Source of the DNA: JBFEYJ01 sp041562215
GTDB lineage: Bacteria > Pseudomonadota > Gammaproteobacteria > Thiohalomonadales > Thiohalomonadaceae
Direction: 5' to 3'
Assembly (NCBI GenBank): GCA_041562215.1
Contig: JBFEYJ010000067.1
Location: 1 to 14,497 of the forward strand
DNA: 14,497 nt
Part shown: positions 1 to 7,516 of the stretch, piece by piece
How the letters are laid out: the number at the start of each line of letters is the position of its first letter
Numbering within the stretch: position 1 is the stretch's first letter
Program-made: the position numbers and the translations under genes
Notes under the pieces: model-generated
What the model saw: only the letters and a program-made list of their open reading frames with translations
What the model was told of the DNA's origin: nothing
Databases searched by the model: none

Positions 1-282
1 CAAAGTGGCCGCCAGCAGGTATTGCAGGCCGTGCTCCTTCACTAGCGTCACCATCAGTAGCGCCATGGCGCCGGTCGCCGCCGAGATCATCCCCGGTCGG
101 CCACCAGTGAAGGCGATGATGACCGCCATGGAAAAGGAGGCATAGAGCCCGATCTTGGGATCGACACCGGCGATCACGGAAAAGGCGATCGCCTCAGGGA
201 TCAGGGCCAGCGCTACCACCATGCCGGCGAGCAGGTCGCCGCGGATATTGCCAAGCCAGTTCTTGCGCAGAGATTCAGTCAT
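1..282 (-). CDS. SulP-family inorganic anion transporter, N-terminal part (cut by window edge)
   Basis: The 94 visible codons encode the N-terminus of a SulP (SLC26-type) membrane transporter, a family that moves sulfate, bicarbonate or related anions across the inner membrane. Visible family marks are a short cytoplasmic N-terminus, then GDLLAGMVVALALIPEAIAF, the P-x-I-GLYASF segment and the GGRPGMISAATGAMALLM stretch. This variant resembles bacterial YbaR-like SulP proteins more than classic sulfate permeases. The ATG is preceded by GGAATAATA, a weak ribosome-binding site. The rest, including any C-terminal STAS domain, lies beyond base 1. Substrate cannot be told from this fragment. It is separated from pstS by about 440 bp and a terminator, so it is probably its own transcription unit. 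Confidence 0.85.
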   Translation of the reverse strand, partial: MTESLRKNWLGNIRGDLLAGMVVALALIPEAIAFSVIAGVDPKIGLYASFSMAVIIAFTGGRPGMISAATGAMALLMVTLVKEHGLQYLLAATL

Positions 283-611
283 TATTATTCCAGCAAACAG
301 AGTTCAATCGTTACAACCTTCCAGCGAATCGCATTACGAACAAATGCCCTCAACAGGCCGTCACACGCTCTTCCCACAAATATACGCGGCAAAAATCAAA
401 ATCGGGGGGCATATGGCGCGAATAGCCTTTGGTGGCGTGGCCACACTGAAGAGTGCTTAGGACATAATTCGGTAACAGTTCATCAAGAAGAGGCGAACCT
501 TAGCACAGTTGCCGATCACTGGCATCTGCCGGGATCGCAAAGTGAGTCGAGAGTCAGCGAGGTTGCAGTGCTGCCCGGTAAATGAACAGTCCGCTTCGGA
601 TCAAGCAGACG
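283..611. other. Intergenic region upstream of the SulP gene
   Basis: I see no convincing gene here. The plus-strand reading frames lack ribosome-binding sites and overlap the antisense side of the SulP start. The SulP promoter should lie in this stretch on the minus strand. A TATATT hexamer (minus strand, 379-384) could be a -10 element, but no matching -35 is present. No Pho-box-like repeat was found. Confidence 0.4.
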
Positions 612-641
612 AAAAAAAGCAGGAACACGAAGTGTTCCTGC
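612..641 (-). terminator. Rho-independent terminator after pstS
   Basis: On the minus strand a perfect 10-bp stem (GCAGGAACAC / GTGTTCCTGC, loop TTC) is followed by seven T. It lies about 80 bp past the pstS stop codon. A second hairpin, ACCTCCC/GGGAGGT with a 6-nt loop at 654-673, sits between the stop and this terminator and lacks a T-run. It may stabilise the 3' end. Confidence 0.9.
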
Positions 642-721
642 CTTCTTCACGAGACCTCCCCTGTCAGGGAGGTTAAACAGACCGGAAAGTCATTCTCGCC
701 GAACTTCCCAATCGTGCCGGC

Positions 722-1693
722 TTACTGCAGTTTGGCCAGTTCCTTCTCGGCCACCTTGGCGGGTAGCGGAATGTAACCGTCCTTGACCACGACTTCCTGG
801 CCGGCTTTCGACATCACCATCTTAATGAACTCACGCTCCAGCGGTGGCAGCGGCTCGTTCGGACGCTTGTTCACGTAAACGTAGAGGAAGCGGGAGAGCG
901 GGTAGGTGCCGTTGAGCGCATGCTCGGTGTCGGCAGCAATGAATTCACCGCCGGCTTTCTTGGCCAGCGGCACAGCGCGCACACCGGAGGTCTTGTAGCC
1001 CACGCCGGAGTAGCCGATACCGTTAATGGAGCTGGAGACTGACTGCACAACTGATGCGGAGCCGGGCTGCTCATTCACGGTGTTCTTGAAGTCACCCTTG
1101 CACAGCGCGTGCTTCTTAAAATAGCCGTAGGTACCTGAAACTGAGTTACGACCATAAAGCTGGACGTTCTTACCACCGAGGGCGCCACCCAGACCAAGCT
1201 GTCCCCAGGAGGTAATGTCTTCCTTGCCGCCGCACTTGCGGGTAGCGGAGAAGATGGCATCCACCTGCGGAATGGTCATTCCCTTGATCGGGTTGTCCTT
1301 GTGTACATAGACAGCCAGGGCGTCGATGGCCACCGGAATGGCCAGGGGTTTGTAGCCATATTTCCTCTCAAAGGCTTCGAGCTCCTTGTCCTTCATCTTG
1401 CGGCTCATCGGGCCGAGATTGGAGGTGCCTTCGGTCAGCGCGGGCGGCGCGGTAGAGGAACCGGCGGCCTGGATCTGGATATTGACGTTGGGGTAGAGGC
1501 GCTTGAACTCTTCGGCCCACAGGGTCATCAGGTTAGCCAGAGTATCGGAACCGACACTGGAGAGATTACCGGAAACACCACTGGCGCGAGTATATTCCGA
1601 CAGATCGGCATCAACCTTTGCCGCCGCCAGTGCCTGCCCTGCCAGCAGGGAAGCACCGATAACACCGGCGAGAATCGTTTTAACAGCTTTCAT
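722..1693 (-). CDS. pstS: Phosphate ABC transporter substrate-binding protein PstS
   Basis: A 323-residue periplasmic phosphate-binding protein that would deliver phosphate to a PstCAB importer. The signal peptide is MKAVKTILAGVIGASLLAGQ followed by ALA-A. Phosphate-pocket motifs are SSVGSDT (about 46-52), AAGSST (about 77-81) and the GRNSVSGTYG loop (about 181-190), as in the PstS family. Cys154 and Cys198 could form a disulfide. I chose the ATG at 1693 because AGGAG lies 9 nt upstream and the signal peptide begins there. The frame stays open to 1837, but that 48-residue extension would bury the signal peptide and translate the Pho-box promoter. No pstC, pstA, pstB or phoU is adjacent: the gene is followed by a strong terminator. 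It lies downstream of phoR on the same strand but has its own PhoB-type promoter. Confidence 0.93.
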   Translation of the reverse strand: MKAVKTILAGVIGASLLAGQALAAAKVDADLSEYTRASGVSGNLSSVGSDTLANLMTLWAEEFKRLYPNVNIQIQAAGSSTAPPALTEGTSNLGPMSRKMKDKELEAFERKYGYKPLAIPVAIDALAVYVHKDNPIKGMTIPQVDAIFSATRKCGGKEDITSWGQLGLGGALGGKNVQLYGRNSVSGTYGYFKKHALCKGDFKNTVNEQPGSASVVQSVSSSINGIGYSGVGYKTSGVRAVPLAKKAGGEFIAADTEHALNGTYPLSRFLYVYVNKRPNEPLPPLEREFIKMVMSKAGQEVVVKDGYIPLPAKVAEKELAKLQ

Positions 1694-1736
1694 CGAGGGA
1701 TACTCCTGTTTTTTATGCACATCGTCGATGGTCACT

Positions 1737-1792
1737 ACTATGCGGGACAAAGATGACAAAATTGTGAATTGAGGATGAAGTTTAGGTGACGA
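1737..1792 (-). promoter_or_regulatory. Pho-box promoter of pstS with tandem PhoB half-sites
   Basis: Reading the minus strand from 1792, four 7-mers follow each other with 4-nt spacers: TCGTCAC, ACTTCAT, AATTCAC and TTGTCAT (the last at 1753-1759). All share TCA in an exact 11-bp register, the spacing of PhoB half-sites (consensus CTGTCAT). The best single half-site is TTGTCAT (6/7). Ten nt downstream is CATAGT (1737-1742), a 4/6 match to the -10 consensus, at the same distance as in the phoB promoter here. Activation by phosphorylated PhoB is inferred. Confidence 0.65.
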
Positions 1793-1939
1793 ACGCTTGA
1801 AGAGTTCAATCGAAAGTCGAACAGGAATACCCTCCACTACTTCTGACCACTGAGATTTGCGCTGTCGCAGTTAACTTAGCGCACCTTCATTCTTTCGCGG
1901 CTGAAGGGGGGCTCTATACTTCGACTTCCGACTTCAATC

Positions 1940-3244
1940 TCAGCTGCCCTTGTCTGTGACGATGAGGGAGGTGGGGAAGTCGCAGCTGAACGTACTGCCC
2001 TTATTTAAGGTGCTGCTGATGCGCAGTGTACCGCCATGGCGGCTGATGACATGCTTGACGATGGCCAGCCCCAACCCTGTGCCGCCGACATCACGCGAGC
2101 GGCCTACATCGACCCGATAAAAGCGCTCGGTCAGGCGTGGAATATGCTGGGGAGCGATACCCACACCGGTGTCTTTGACTTCATAATGCGCCCCCGCCTC
2201 GTCGCGATACCAGCGGACCGTGATCTCGCCGTCTTCGGGGGTGTAGCGAACCGCATTGGTCAACAGATTACTGAAGGCGCTGTAAAGTTCTTTCTCCGCT
2301 CCGTAGATCCACAGCGTGGAGTCGTGATCCAGCACCAGTCGCTGCCTTTTCTGTTCAACCAACGGTTGTACCCCCTCCTGCAATATCATCAACATCGCAG
2401 GAACGGACACGGCGGTGTAAGGCGGGCGGTTTCGATCAGTCTCCAGGCGAGAGAGCAGTAGCAGGTCCTCGACGATGTGCTGCATGCGGGATGTCTGCTG
2501 CTGCATCAAGTGAAGCGAACGGTGCACATGTTCAGGCTGCTCTTCCTGCTCGTCGAGAAGGGTCTCGACAAAACCGCTGATCACGGTCAGGGGAGTGCGC
2601 AACTCATGGGAGACGTTAGCGACAAAATCACGCCGCATCTGTTCCAGTCGCAGCTGCTGGCTGATATCGCGGGCGATCAACAGGCGCTGATCCTTGCCGT
2701 AAGGGACCACGCGCACACTGAGTGTCATCCTGTCATCCTGCGGCGCCGTCATGCGCAGGGGCTCCGCAGGTGACCCCTTGGCGAGAAACCGGGTAAATTC
2801 CGGGTGACGGATCAGGTTGACGACACGCTGCCCGACATCCTTGCCCGCCTGAAAACCGAGCAACTGCTGGGCGGCGCCGTTAAACCATTCAATGGTCCCG
2901 TCCACATCGAGGATCACCGTGGCATCGGGCATTGCCGCCGTGGCTTCCTGAAATCGTTTTATCAGGTTGGTTAGCCGCAATTTGCGCTTGCGATTTCGTA
3001 ACTGCAAACGATAGAGGAGATGGAACACCTCGCCCCAGATCCCACCGGCCTCGGGAGGACGAAAACGGTGACCGTCCTGCAGCCAGCCGTAGAGGCGATA
3101 AAGATTGCGCAGGTGCCAGGCCATATAAAGGCCAAGCACCACCAGCACGAAAGCTCCCGGATGGCCAAGGGGTATGCCGACGAGCAAGGCGATGAATAAC
3201 AGCAAAAATAGCCGTCTCAACTCCGCTGACCAGGGATTGAACAA
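1940..3244 (-). CDS. phoR: Phosphate regulon sensor histidine kinase PhoR
   Basis: A 434-residue inner-membrane histidine kinase that phosphorylates PhoB under phosphate limitation. Two hydrophobic segments (about 10-26 and 30-46) form the membrane anchor with almost no periplasmic loop, as usual for PhoR, which senses through the Pst system. Next come a linker, a PAS domain (about 100-195), the HisKA domain with VSHELRTPL (His213), and the ATPase domain with N-box NLLTNAVRYTP (about 326-336), DTGVGIAP, ERFYR and GGTGLGLAIVK. The start codon is TTG: an in-frame TAA lies four codons upstream, AAGGA sits 6 nt before the TTG, and the next Met (about 41) is inside the second membrane helix. It begins 13 bp after the phoB stop, so the two are cotranscribed. 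No clear terminator follows, and read-through towards pstS is possible. Confidence 0.95.
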   Translation of the reverse strand: MFNPWSAELRRLFLLLFIALLVGIPLGHPGAFVLVVLGLYMAWHLRNLYRLYGWLQDGHRFRPPEAGGIWGEVFHLLYRLQLRNRKRKLRLTNLIKRFQEATAAMPDATVILDVDGTIEWFNGAAQQLLGFQAGKDVGQRVVNLIRHPEFTRFLAKGSPAEPLRMTAPQDDRMTLSVRVVPYGKDQRLLIARDISQQLRLEQMRRDFVANVSHELRTPLTVISGFVETLLDEQEEQPEHVHRSLHLMQQQTSRMQHIVEDLLLLSRLETDRNRPPYTAVSVPAMLMILQEGVQPLVEQKRQRLVLDHDSTLWIYGAEKELYSAFSNLLTNAVRYTPEDGEITVRWYRDEAGAHYEVKDTGVGIAPQHIPRLTERFYRVDVGRSRDVGGTGLGLAIVKHVISRHGGTLRISSTLNKGSTFSCDFPTSLIVTDKGS

Positions 3245-3257
3245 ACGAATTCCTTAA

Positions 3258-3950
3258 CTAGACCCGTGAGGAGAAGCGGTAGCCGGCGCCACGCACGGTT
3301 TGAATAAAACTGTCAAAGCCATCGTCCTCCAGCGCCTTGCGCAAACGACGAATGTGAACATCGACAGTACGTTCCTCGACAAAACTGCCACGACTCCAAA
3401 CCATATCCAACAATTGTGTCCTGCTATAGACCCGCTCCGAGTGCGACATGAAGAACTGAAGTAAACGAAACTCTGTCGGTCCCATCTCCAGCACATTGCC
3501 GTGGGCACTCACCCGATGGCTATGGGTATCCAACACCAACCCTTTTAACTCCAGCACCCCTCCATCCTGCTCGGGGCTGCTTCGACGTATCACCGCTTTG
3601 ATCCGGGCGATAAGCTCCCGCGGTGAGAACGGCTTGGTCACATAATCATCGGCGCCGCTGTCCAGACCGCGAATACGATCCTCTTCCTCCGAACGGGCTG
3701 TCAGCATAATGATTGGCACCTCACGGGTATACTCGTCACGACGAAATCGCCGCGCCAGTTCAATCCCACTGCTGCCGGGCAACATCCAGTCCATCAAGAT
3801 CAGATCCGGAAGCCCGTCACTCAGCGCACGCTCTGCCGTGGGTGCATCTTCCGCCTCGACCACATCGAAACCGGCCCTCTCCAGCGCCATCGCAGTCATC
3901 TCGCGGACAGCCGGCTCATCCTCGACCAGCAATATCTTTTTTCCTGTCAT
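3258..3950 (-). CDS. phoB: Phosphate regulon response regulator PhoB
   Basis: A 230-residue OmpR-type DNA-binding response regulator, the usual PhoB length. The receiver domain has the acidic pair Glu10/Asp11, the phosphoacceptor Asp54 (in DLILMDWMLPG), Thr84 and Lys106 (KPFSP). The winged-helix output domain (about 130-228) has the family marks GPTEFRLLQFFM, ERTVDVHIRRLRKAL and TVRGAGYRF. PhoR would phosphorylate it, after which it binds Pho boxes. Good candidates lie before this gene, pstS and both PstS-OmpA genes. First gene of the phoBR pair. AGGAT lies upstream of the ATG with long spacing (about 10 nt). Confidence 0.96.
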   Translation of the reverse strand: MTGKKILLVEDEPAVREMTAMALERAGFDVVEAEDAPTAERALSDGLPDLILMDWMLPGSSGIELARRFRRDEYTREVPIIMLTARSEEEDRIRGLDSGADDYVTKPFSPRELIARIKAVIRRSSPEQDGGVLELKGLVLDTHSHRVSAHGNVLEMGPTEFRLLQFFMSHSERVYSRTQLLDMVWSRGSFVEERTVDVHIRRLRKALEDDGFDSFIQTVRGAGYRFSSRV

Positions 3951-3979
3951 GATTCAGTCATCCTGTATGGAACGACCTC

Positions 3980-4013
3980 ATTAGAGAGAAAGAATATTAC
4001 ATGCGTATGACAA
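3980..4013 (-). promoter_or_regulatory. Pho-box promoter of phoBR (autoregulatory)
   Basis: The minus strand carries TTGTCAT-ACGC-ATGTAAT (4013-3996): two half-sites in an 11-bp repeat, 11 of 14 positions matching CTGTCAT-N4-CTGTCAT. Ten nt further is TCTAAT (3985-3980), 5 of 6 to the -10 consensus, with no proper -35. This is the classic PhoB-activated layout, where the Pho box replaces the -35, and implies positive autoregulation. The transcript would begin about 25-30 nt before the phoB ATG. Confidence 0.8.
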
Positions 4014-4108
4014 CGTGACGCCAAAATAACCTTTTTATTACCTTGAAAATCAGGGTCAAGTTATAGGCGCGGCCTCCAGCCACCCGGAAGCCGCACCTTC
4101 CTAAAGCC

Positions 4109-5959
4109 TCACTTCTCCAGCTGACTCACATCCCTCACCGCGCCCCGCGAGGCGGATGTAGTCATGGCGGCGTAAGCTTTGAGAGCATTGGAGACCTTGC
4201 GATCACGCTTGCCCGGCTTCCAGGCGTCAGGCCCCTTCAGCTCCATGGTGGCGCGGCGTTCGGCCAGCTCGTTATCGCCCAGCACAACACGGATGGTGCG
4301 GTTAGGGATATCAATCTCGATGATGTCACCCTCCTCGACCAGGCCGATAGCGCCCCCTTCGGCCGCCTCGGGGGAGGCATGGCCGATAGAAAGACCGGAA
4401 GTACCACCGGAGAAACGGCCATCGGTGAGCAGAGCACAGGCCTTACCCAGTCCCTTCGACTTCAGGTAAGAGGTGGGATAGAGCATCTCCTGCATGCCGG
4501 GTCCGCCACGAGGGCCTTCATAGCGGATGATGAGCACATCGCCTTCCTTGATTTGATCGTTGAGGATGGCGTGCACTGCCGCATCCTGGCTTTCGAAGAT
4601 ACGCGCCGGACCGGAGAATTTGAGGATCGAGGCATCCACACCGGCGGTTTTCACCACGCAGCCCTCTTCCGCGATATTGCCGTAAAGTACGGCTAATCCG
4701 CCCTCAGTGGAAAAGGCGTGTGCGGCATCGCGGATACAGCCTTTCTCTCGATCCAGATCGAGATCGGGATAGCGCTTGGACTGGCTGAAGGCGACCGTGG
4801 TCGGCACCCCGCCGGGGGCAGCCCGGAAAAAGTCTCGGCGCTTGGCATCGTCTGTGCGGCGCACATCCCACAAGTCGATCGCCTCGCCGATGGTCGGCGC
4901 ATGGACGGTGGGTACATCGCGGTTAATCAGTCCGGCACGCTCCAGCTCACCGAGGATCGCCATGACGCCTCCGGCGCGGTGTACATCCTCCATGTGGTAC
5001 TGCTGGGTAGAGGGGGCCACTTTGCACAGGTGAGGAACTTTACGTGAGAGGCGATCGATGTCTTCCATGGTGAAGTCGACCCCACCCTCCTGCGCTGCCG
5101 CCAGCAGATGCAAGATAGTGTTGGTCGAGCCGCCCATGGCAATGTCCAGGTTCATCGCGTTCTCGAAGGCTGCCTTGGTGGCGATGGCGCGTGGCAGCGT
5201 GGCGGCATCATCCTGTTCGTAATAGCGACGGGCCAGAGCCACGGCCATGCGCCCAGCCTCAAGGAACAGTCGCTCCCGGTCGGCGTGAGTGGCGACCAGC
5301 GAGCCGTTGCCGGGTAGAGAGAGGCCCAGTGACTCCGTCAGGCAATTCATGGAGTTGGCGGTGAACATGCCGGAGCAGGAGCCGCAAGTGGGGCAGGCGG
5401 AACGCTCAATAATCTCGACCTCCTCGTCAGACTCATGAGGGTCGGCGGCCGCCACCATGGCGTCGACCAGATCCAGGTGCACCTCTTGCTCGTGCAGCAC
5501 CGCCTTGCCGGCCTCCATCGGACCACCGGAGACGAAGACGGTGGGAATGTTAAGGCGCATCGCGGCATTGAGCATACCGGGGGTGATTTTGTCGCAGTTG
5601 GAGATGCACACCAGGGCGTCGGCGCAGTGGGCATTGACCATGTACTCCACTGAGTCGGCGATAATTTCGCGCGAGGGGAGCGAATAGAGCATGCCGTCGT
5701 GACCCATGGCGATGCCATCGTCGATGGCGATGGTGTTGAACTCCTTGGCCACACCACCGGCTTTCTCGATCTCACGAGCCACCAGCTGTCCCATGTCCTT
5801 AAGGTGCACGTGGCCGGGGACGAACTGGGTAAAGGAGTTGGCCACAGCGATGATCGGTTTGGTGAAGTCCTCATCCTTCATGCCGGTGGCACGCCACAGG
5901 GCGCGGGCACCGGCCATGTTGCGACCGGCAGTGGAGGTACGGGAACGGTATTCGGGCAT
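4109..5959 (-). CDS. ilvD: Dihydroxy-acid dehydratase IlvD
   Basis: Dehydrates 2,3-dihydroxy-isovalerate and 2,3-dihydroxy-3-methylvalerate to the 2-keto acids in valine, leucine and isoleucine synthesis (and towards pantothenate). It is a cytoplasmic iron-sulfur enzyme. At 616 residues it matches E. coli IlvD in length and aligns end to end by eye: GRNMAGARALWRATGM, the Mg ligand Asp81 (AIDDGIAMGH), cluster cysteines Cys122 (NCDKITPGM) and Cys195 (CPTCGSCSGMFTANSMNCL), and the C-terminal GRFSGGTSGLSIGH. The ATG at 5959 fits the family N-terminus (MPEYRS), but only a purine run (GAGAGAGAG) precedes it. A strong AGGAGG lies 29 nt further upstream. It is flanked on both sides by Pho-regulon genes on the same strand, an unusual place for this housekeeping gene. 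No clear terminator follows it before the phoB promoter. Confidence 0.97.
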   Translation of the reverse strand: MPEYRSRTSTAGRNMAGARALWRATGMKDEDFTKPIIAVANSFTQFVPGHVHLKDMGQLVAREIEKAGGVAKEFNTIAIDDGIAMGHDGMLYSLPSREIIADSVEYMVNAHCADALVCISNCDKITPGMLNAAMRLNIPTVFVSGGPMEAGKAVLHEQEVHLDLVDAMVAAADPHESDEEVEIIERSACPTCGSCSGMFTANSMNCLTESLGLSLPGNGSLVATHADRERLFLEAGRMAVALARRYYEQDDAATLPRAIATKAAFENAMNLDIAMGGSTNTILHLLAAAQEGGVDFTMEDIDRLSRKVPHLCKVAPSTQQYHMEDVHRAGGVMAILGELERAGLINRDVPTVHAPTIGEAIDLWDVRRTDDAKRRDFFRAAPGGVPTTVAFSQSKRYPDLDLDREKGCIRDAAHAFSTEGGLAVLYGNIAEEGCVVKTAGVDASILKFSGPARIFESQDAAVHAILNDQIKEGDVLIIRYEGPRGGPGMQEMLYPTSYLKSKGLGKACALLTDGRFSGGTSGLSIGHASPEAAEGGAIGLVEEGDIIEIDIPNRTIRVVLGDNELAERRATMELKGPDAWKPGKRDRKVSNALKAYAAMTTSASRGAVRDVSQLEK

Positions 5960-5996
5960 AATCTCTCTCTCAGTCAGGCGGCGAATATCCTCCTAG

Positions 5997-6025
5997 TTTA
6001 CACCGCAGACACCGACTCAGGTAAA
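5997..6025 (-). promoter_or_regulatory. Candidate promoter of ilvD
   Basis: The minus strand shows TTTACC (6025-6020), a 17-nt spacer and TGTAAA (6002-5997), 4/6 matches to -35 and -10. The elements overlap an inverted repeat GTTTAC-N19-GTAAAC (6026-6021 and 6001-5996), which could be an operator. Transcription would start near 5990, close to the AGGAGG at 5994-5989, leaving a leader of about 30 nt. Weak matches, so a candidate only. Confidence 0.35.
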
Positions 6026-6049
6026 CCCACAATAATCCCGTCGATGTAA

Positions 6050-7366
6050 TCAGCGGACCCATACCTCCACACGGCGGTTCTTCTCCCTCCCCTGAGGGGT
6101 GTCATTTGAGGCAATAGTCACTGCCGGACCAAAGCCCCTAACCACTTTCGGCCCCACCCCCTTACTGATCAGGATATCCGCCACTCTGTCGGCACGCTGG
6201 ATGGAAAGCGCCAGGCTGTGCATGGGGATTGCTTCGAGCTGATCGGAGAAACCGACCAGAATCAGCTCATGTACCCGCGCTTCCCGGCGCCGTATAAAGT
6301 CGACCAGTCGTCTGACATCCTGGTGGGCCTTGTTATCCAGCATCGCCGAACCGCGATGGAAGCGAAAGTTGAGAGACAAACGCCTGGCCCCGTTGGTCAC
6401 CGCCAGGTACTCAGAATGCTTCTTGCCCGCCGCGATGGCCGTACCGGTGATGATCTCCTGGGAGACAAAGCCGGTGTCAGCCACCACCATCTGCCCTGCC
6501 CGAGAGAGGGCAAAATCGATAAACTGCTGTGCCACCGGATTAGCAGGCTTCTCCGGCAGGTAGAGGAAGAGCCTTCGCGCCAGGGTGTAATCCTCCGTTG
6601 CGACAGTAAAGTCATCCGGCATGATCGCCGACTCCCCGCCATCCATCACACTGAGCGCCTTCGACTGGCGAATGTAAGGCAGTCCGACAAAACCGATGCC
6701 ATGTCGATCGACTGACACCGCATCGGAGAGATTGGCGTTGGACTCGAAGCGCTGGGCACCGTGCAGCAGCGGCGTCTTTTTACCCAACACCAAAGACTTA
6801 AAGGTGTCATAGGTTCCGGATTTATCATCACGGGCATAGACATTGATCGGACCAGGTGTTGCACCTACCTCACTCCAGTCCTTAACCTCACCGGCAAAGA
6901 TCTGCCTGAGTGCATCCTTACTAAGCTGCTTCAGTGGGTTGTCCGGGTGCACGATGACGGCGATCCCGTCGAGACCAAGCACGAATTCACTGCTTGCGGA
7001 GTCCATCCGACCGAGCGGTGCAAGCTGTGCCACCTCCATATCCTTAATCGGACGGGAGGACATGCCGATATCCGCCTTCCCGGCGGCCAGTCCCTTGAAA
7101 GAAGTGCTGGAACCATGAGCCTTGATACTGACACTTACCTTTTCGCCCTGTGGCGAGAGAGCCGTGATCAGTATCTCCTCGGCAGCGCTTCGCTGCGATG
7201 TAATCGCCGTATAACGCTGCTGCTCCAGCCAGGCCTTCATCAACGCGGGCCCAAGTTCTGCGCCAATGGTGTTGGAGCCTTGCAGACGCAGCAACCTTTT
7301 CTCAGCCGACAATACCGGAGAGGTAATCATCAGAAGAGATAAAACGACCAACATTATTCGCAACAT
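6050..7366 (-). CDS. PstS-like phosphate-binding domain fused to OmpA-like peptidoglycan-binding domain (copy A)
   Basis: A 438-residue secreted two-domain protein. The signal peptide ends about residue 21 (PVLSA). Residues about 25-300 form a PstS-type binding domain with QGSNTIG (29-35), HGSSTSF (84-90), GMSSRPIK, GLDGIAVIV and KSGTYDTFKSLVLG (from 182), motifs that contact phosphate in PstS. Residues about 328-438 are an OmpA-like domain: an LNFRFHRGSAMLDNKA start, LSIQRADRVADILISKGV, and GREKNRRVEVWVR, whose NRRVEV signature is typical of peptidoglycan-binding OmpA domains. The domain order suggests a phosphate-binding protein held on the cell wall. It is clearly paralogous to the neighbouring copy B over its full length. 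The Met at 7366 opens the signal peptide and has only a weak GGTGA before it. A Pho box lies about 56 bp upstream and a terminator separates it from copy B. The ligand is inferred from the family. Confidence 0.85.
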   Translation of the reverse strand: MLRIMLVVLSLLMITSPVLSAEKRLLRLQGSNTIGAELGPALMKAWLEQQRYTAITSQRSAAEEILITALSPQGEKVSVSIKAHGSSTSFKGLAAGKADIGMSSRPIKDMEVAQLAPLGRMDSASSEFVLGLDGIAVIVHPDNPLKQLSKDALRQIFAGEVKDWSEVGATPGPINVYARDDKSGTYDTFKSLVLGKKTPLLHGAQRFESNANLSDAVSVDRHGIGFVGLPYIRQSKALSVMDGGESAIMPDDFTVATEDYTLARRLFLYLPEKPANPVAQQFIDFALSRAGQMVVADTGFVSQEIITGTAIAAGKKHSEYLAVTNGARRLSLNFRFHRGSAMLDNKAHQDVRRLVDFIRRREARVHELILVGFSDQLEAIPMHSLALSIQRADRVADILISKGVGPKVVRGFGPAVTIASNDTPQGREKNRRVEVWVR

Positions 7367-7405
7367 GATCTGTCACCGTTTTATTATTTCGAAATACTGC
7401 GGCTA

Positions 7406-7453
7406 ACAGTACTCAGAAAACGTGACACACAGATGACAGTTCTTACACTGTCA
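7406..7453 (-). promoter_or_regulatory. Pho-box promoter of PstS-OmpA copy A
   Basis: The minus strand carries CTGTCAT-CTGT-GTGTCAC (7439-7422), 12 of 14 positions matching two PhoB half-sites and the best Pho box in the window. Ten nt downstream is TACTGT (7411-7406), a weak (3/6) -10 at the expected distance. The upstream half-site also forms a perfect inverted repeat, TGACAG-N8-CTGTCA (7434-7453), with a reversed half-site. Activation by PhoB is inferred. Confidence 0.75.
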
Positions 7454-7472
7454 CACCATATTCATCATGCAT

Positions 7473-7501
7473 AAAAAAAGGGGCATCACTGCCCCTTTTT
7501 T
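7473..7501 (-). terminator. Rho-independent terminator after PstS-OmpA copy B
   Basis: A perfect GGGGCA/TGCCCC stem with a TCAC loop, flanked by seven A on one side and six T on the other. It could act on both strands, but only the minus strand has a gene ending into it: the stop of copy B is 15 bp away. It insulates the two paralogous genes, consistent with a separate promoter for copy A. Confidence 0.9.
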
Positions 7502-7516
7502 GAGAAGACCAGCGAG

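Noticed and set aside
155..460. Plus-strand open frame of 101 codons
   Set aside because: It is antisense to the SulP start and the intergenic region, has no ribosome-binding site and no recognisable protein features.
582..776. Plus-strand open frame of 64 codons
   Set aside because: It runs through the pstS terminator hairpin and into the antisense of the pstS end.
1694..1837. Upstream extension of pstS to the start at 1837
   Set aside because: It would place 48 residues before a clear signal peptide and would translate across the Pho-box promoter; the ATG at 1693 has a good AGGAG.
1860..1883. GCGCT-N14-AGCGC inverted repeat after phoR as a terminator
   Set aside because: The stem is only 5 bp with a large loop and no T-run on the minus strand.
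3950..3965. Four-codon leader (ATG ACT GAA TCA TGA) overlapping the phoB ATG
   Set aside because: Such short frames occur by chance and the same AGGAT can serve phoB itself; no supporting structure.
5347..5874. Minus-strand 175-codon frame inside ilvD and other long overlapping frames
   Set aside because: They are shadows of ilvD, with Ser/Pro/Trp-rich composition and no ribosome-binding site, while ilvD aligns throughout with its family.
7448..7465. Plus-strand Pho-box-like sequence CTGTCAC-N4-TATTCAT
   Set aside because: The second half matches poorly and no plus-strand gene follows; it is better read as a reversed half-site of the copy A promoter.
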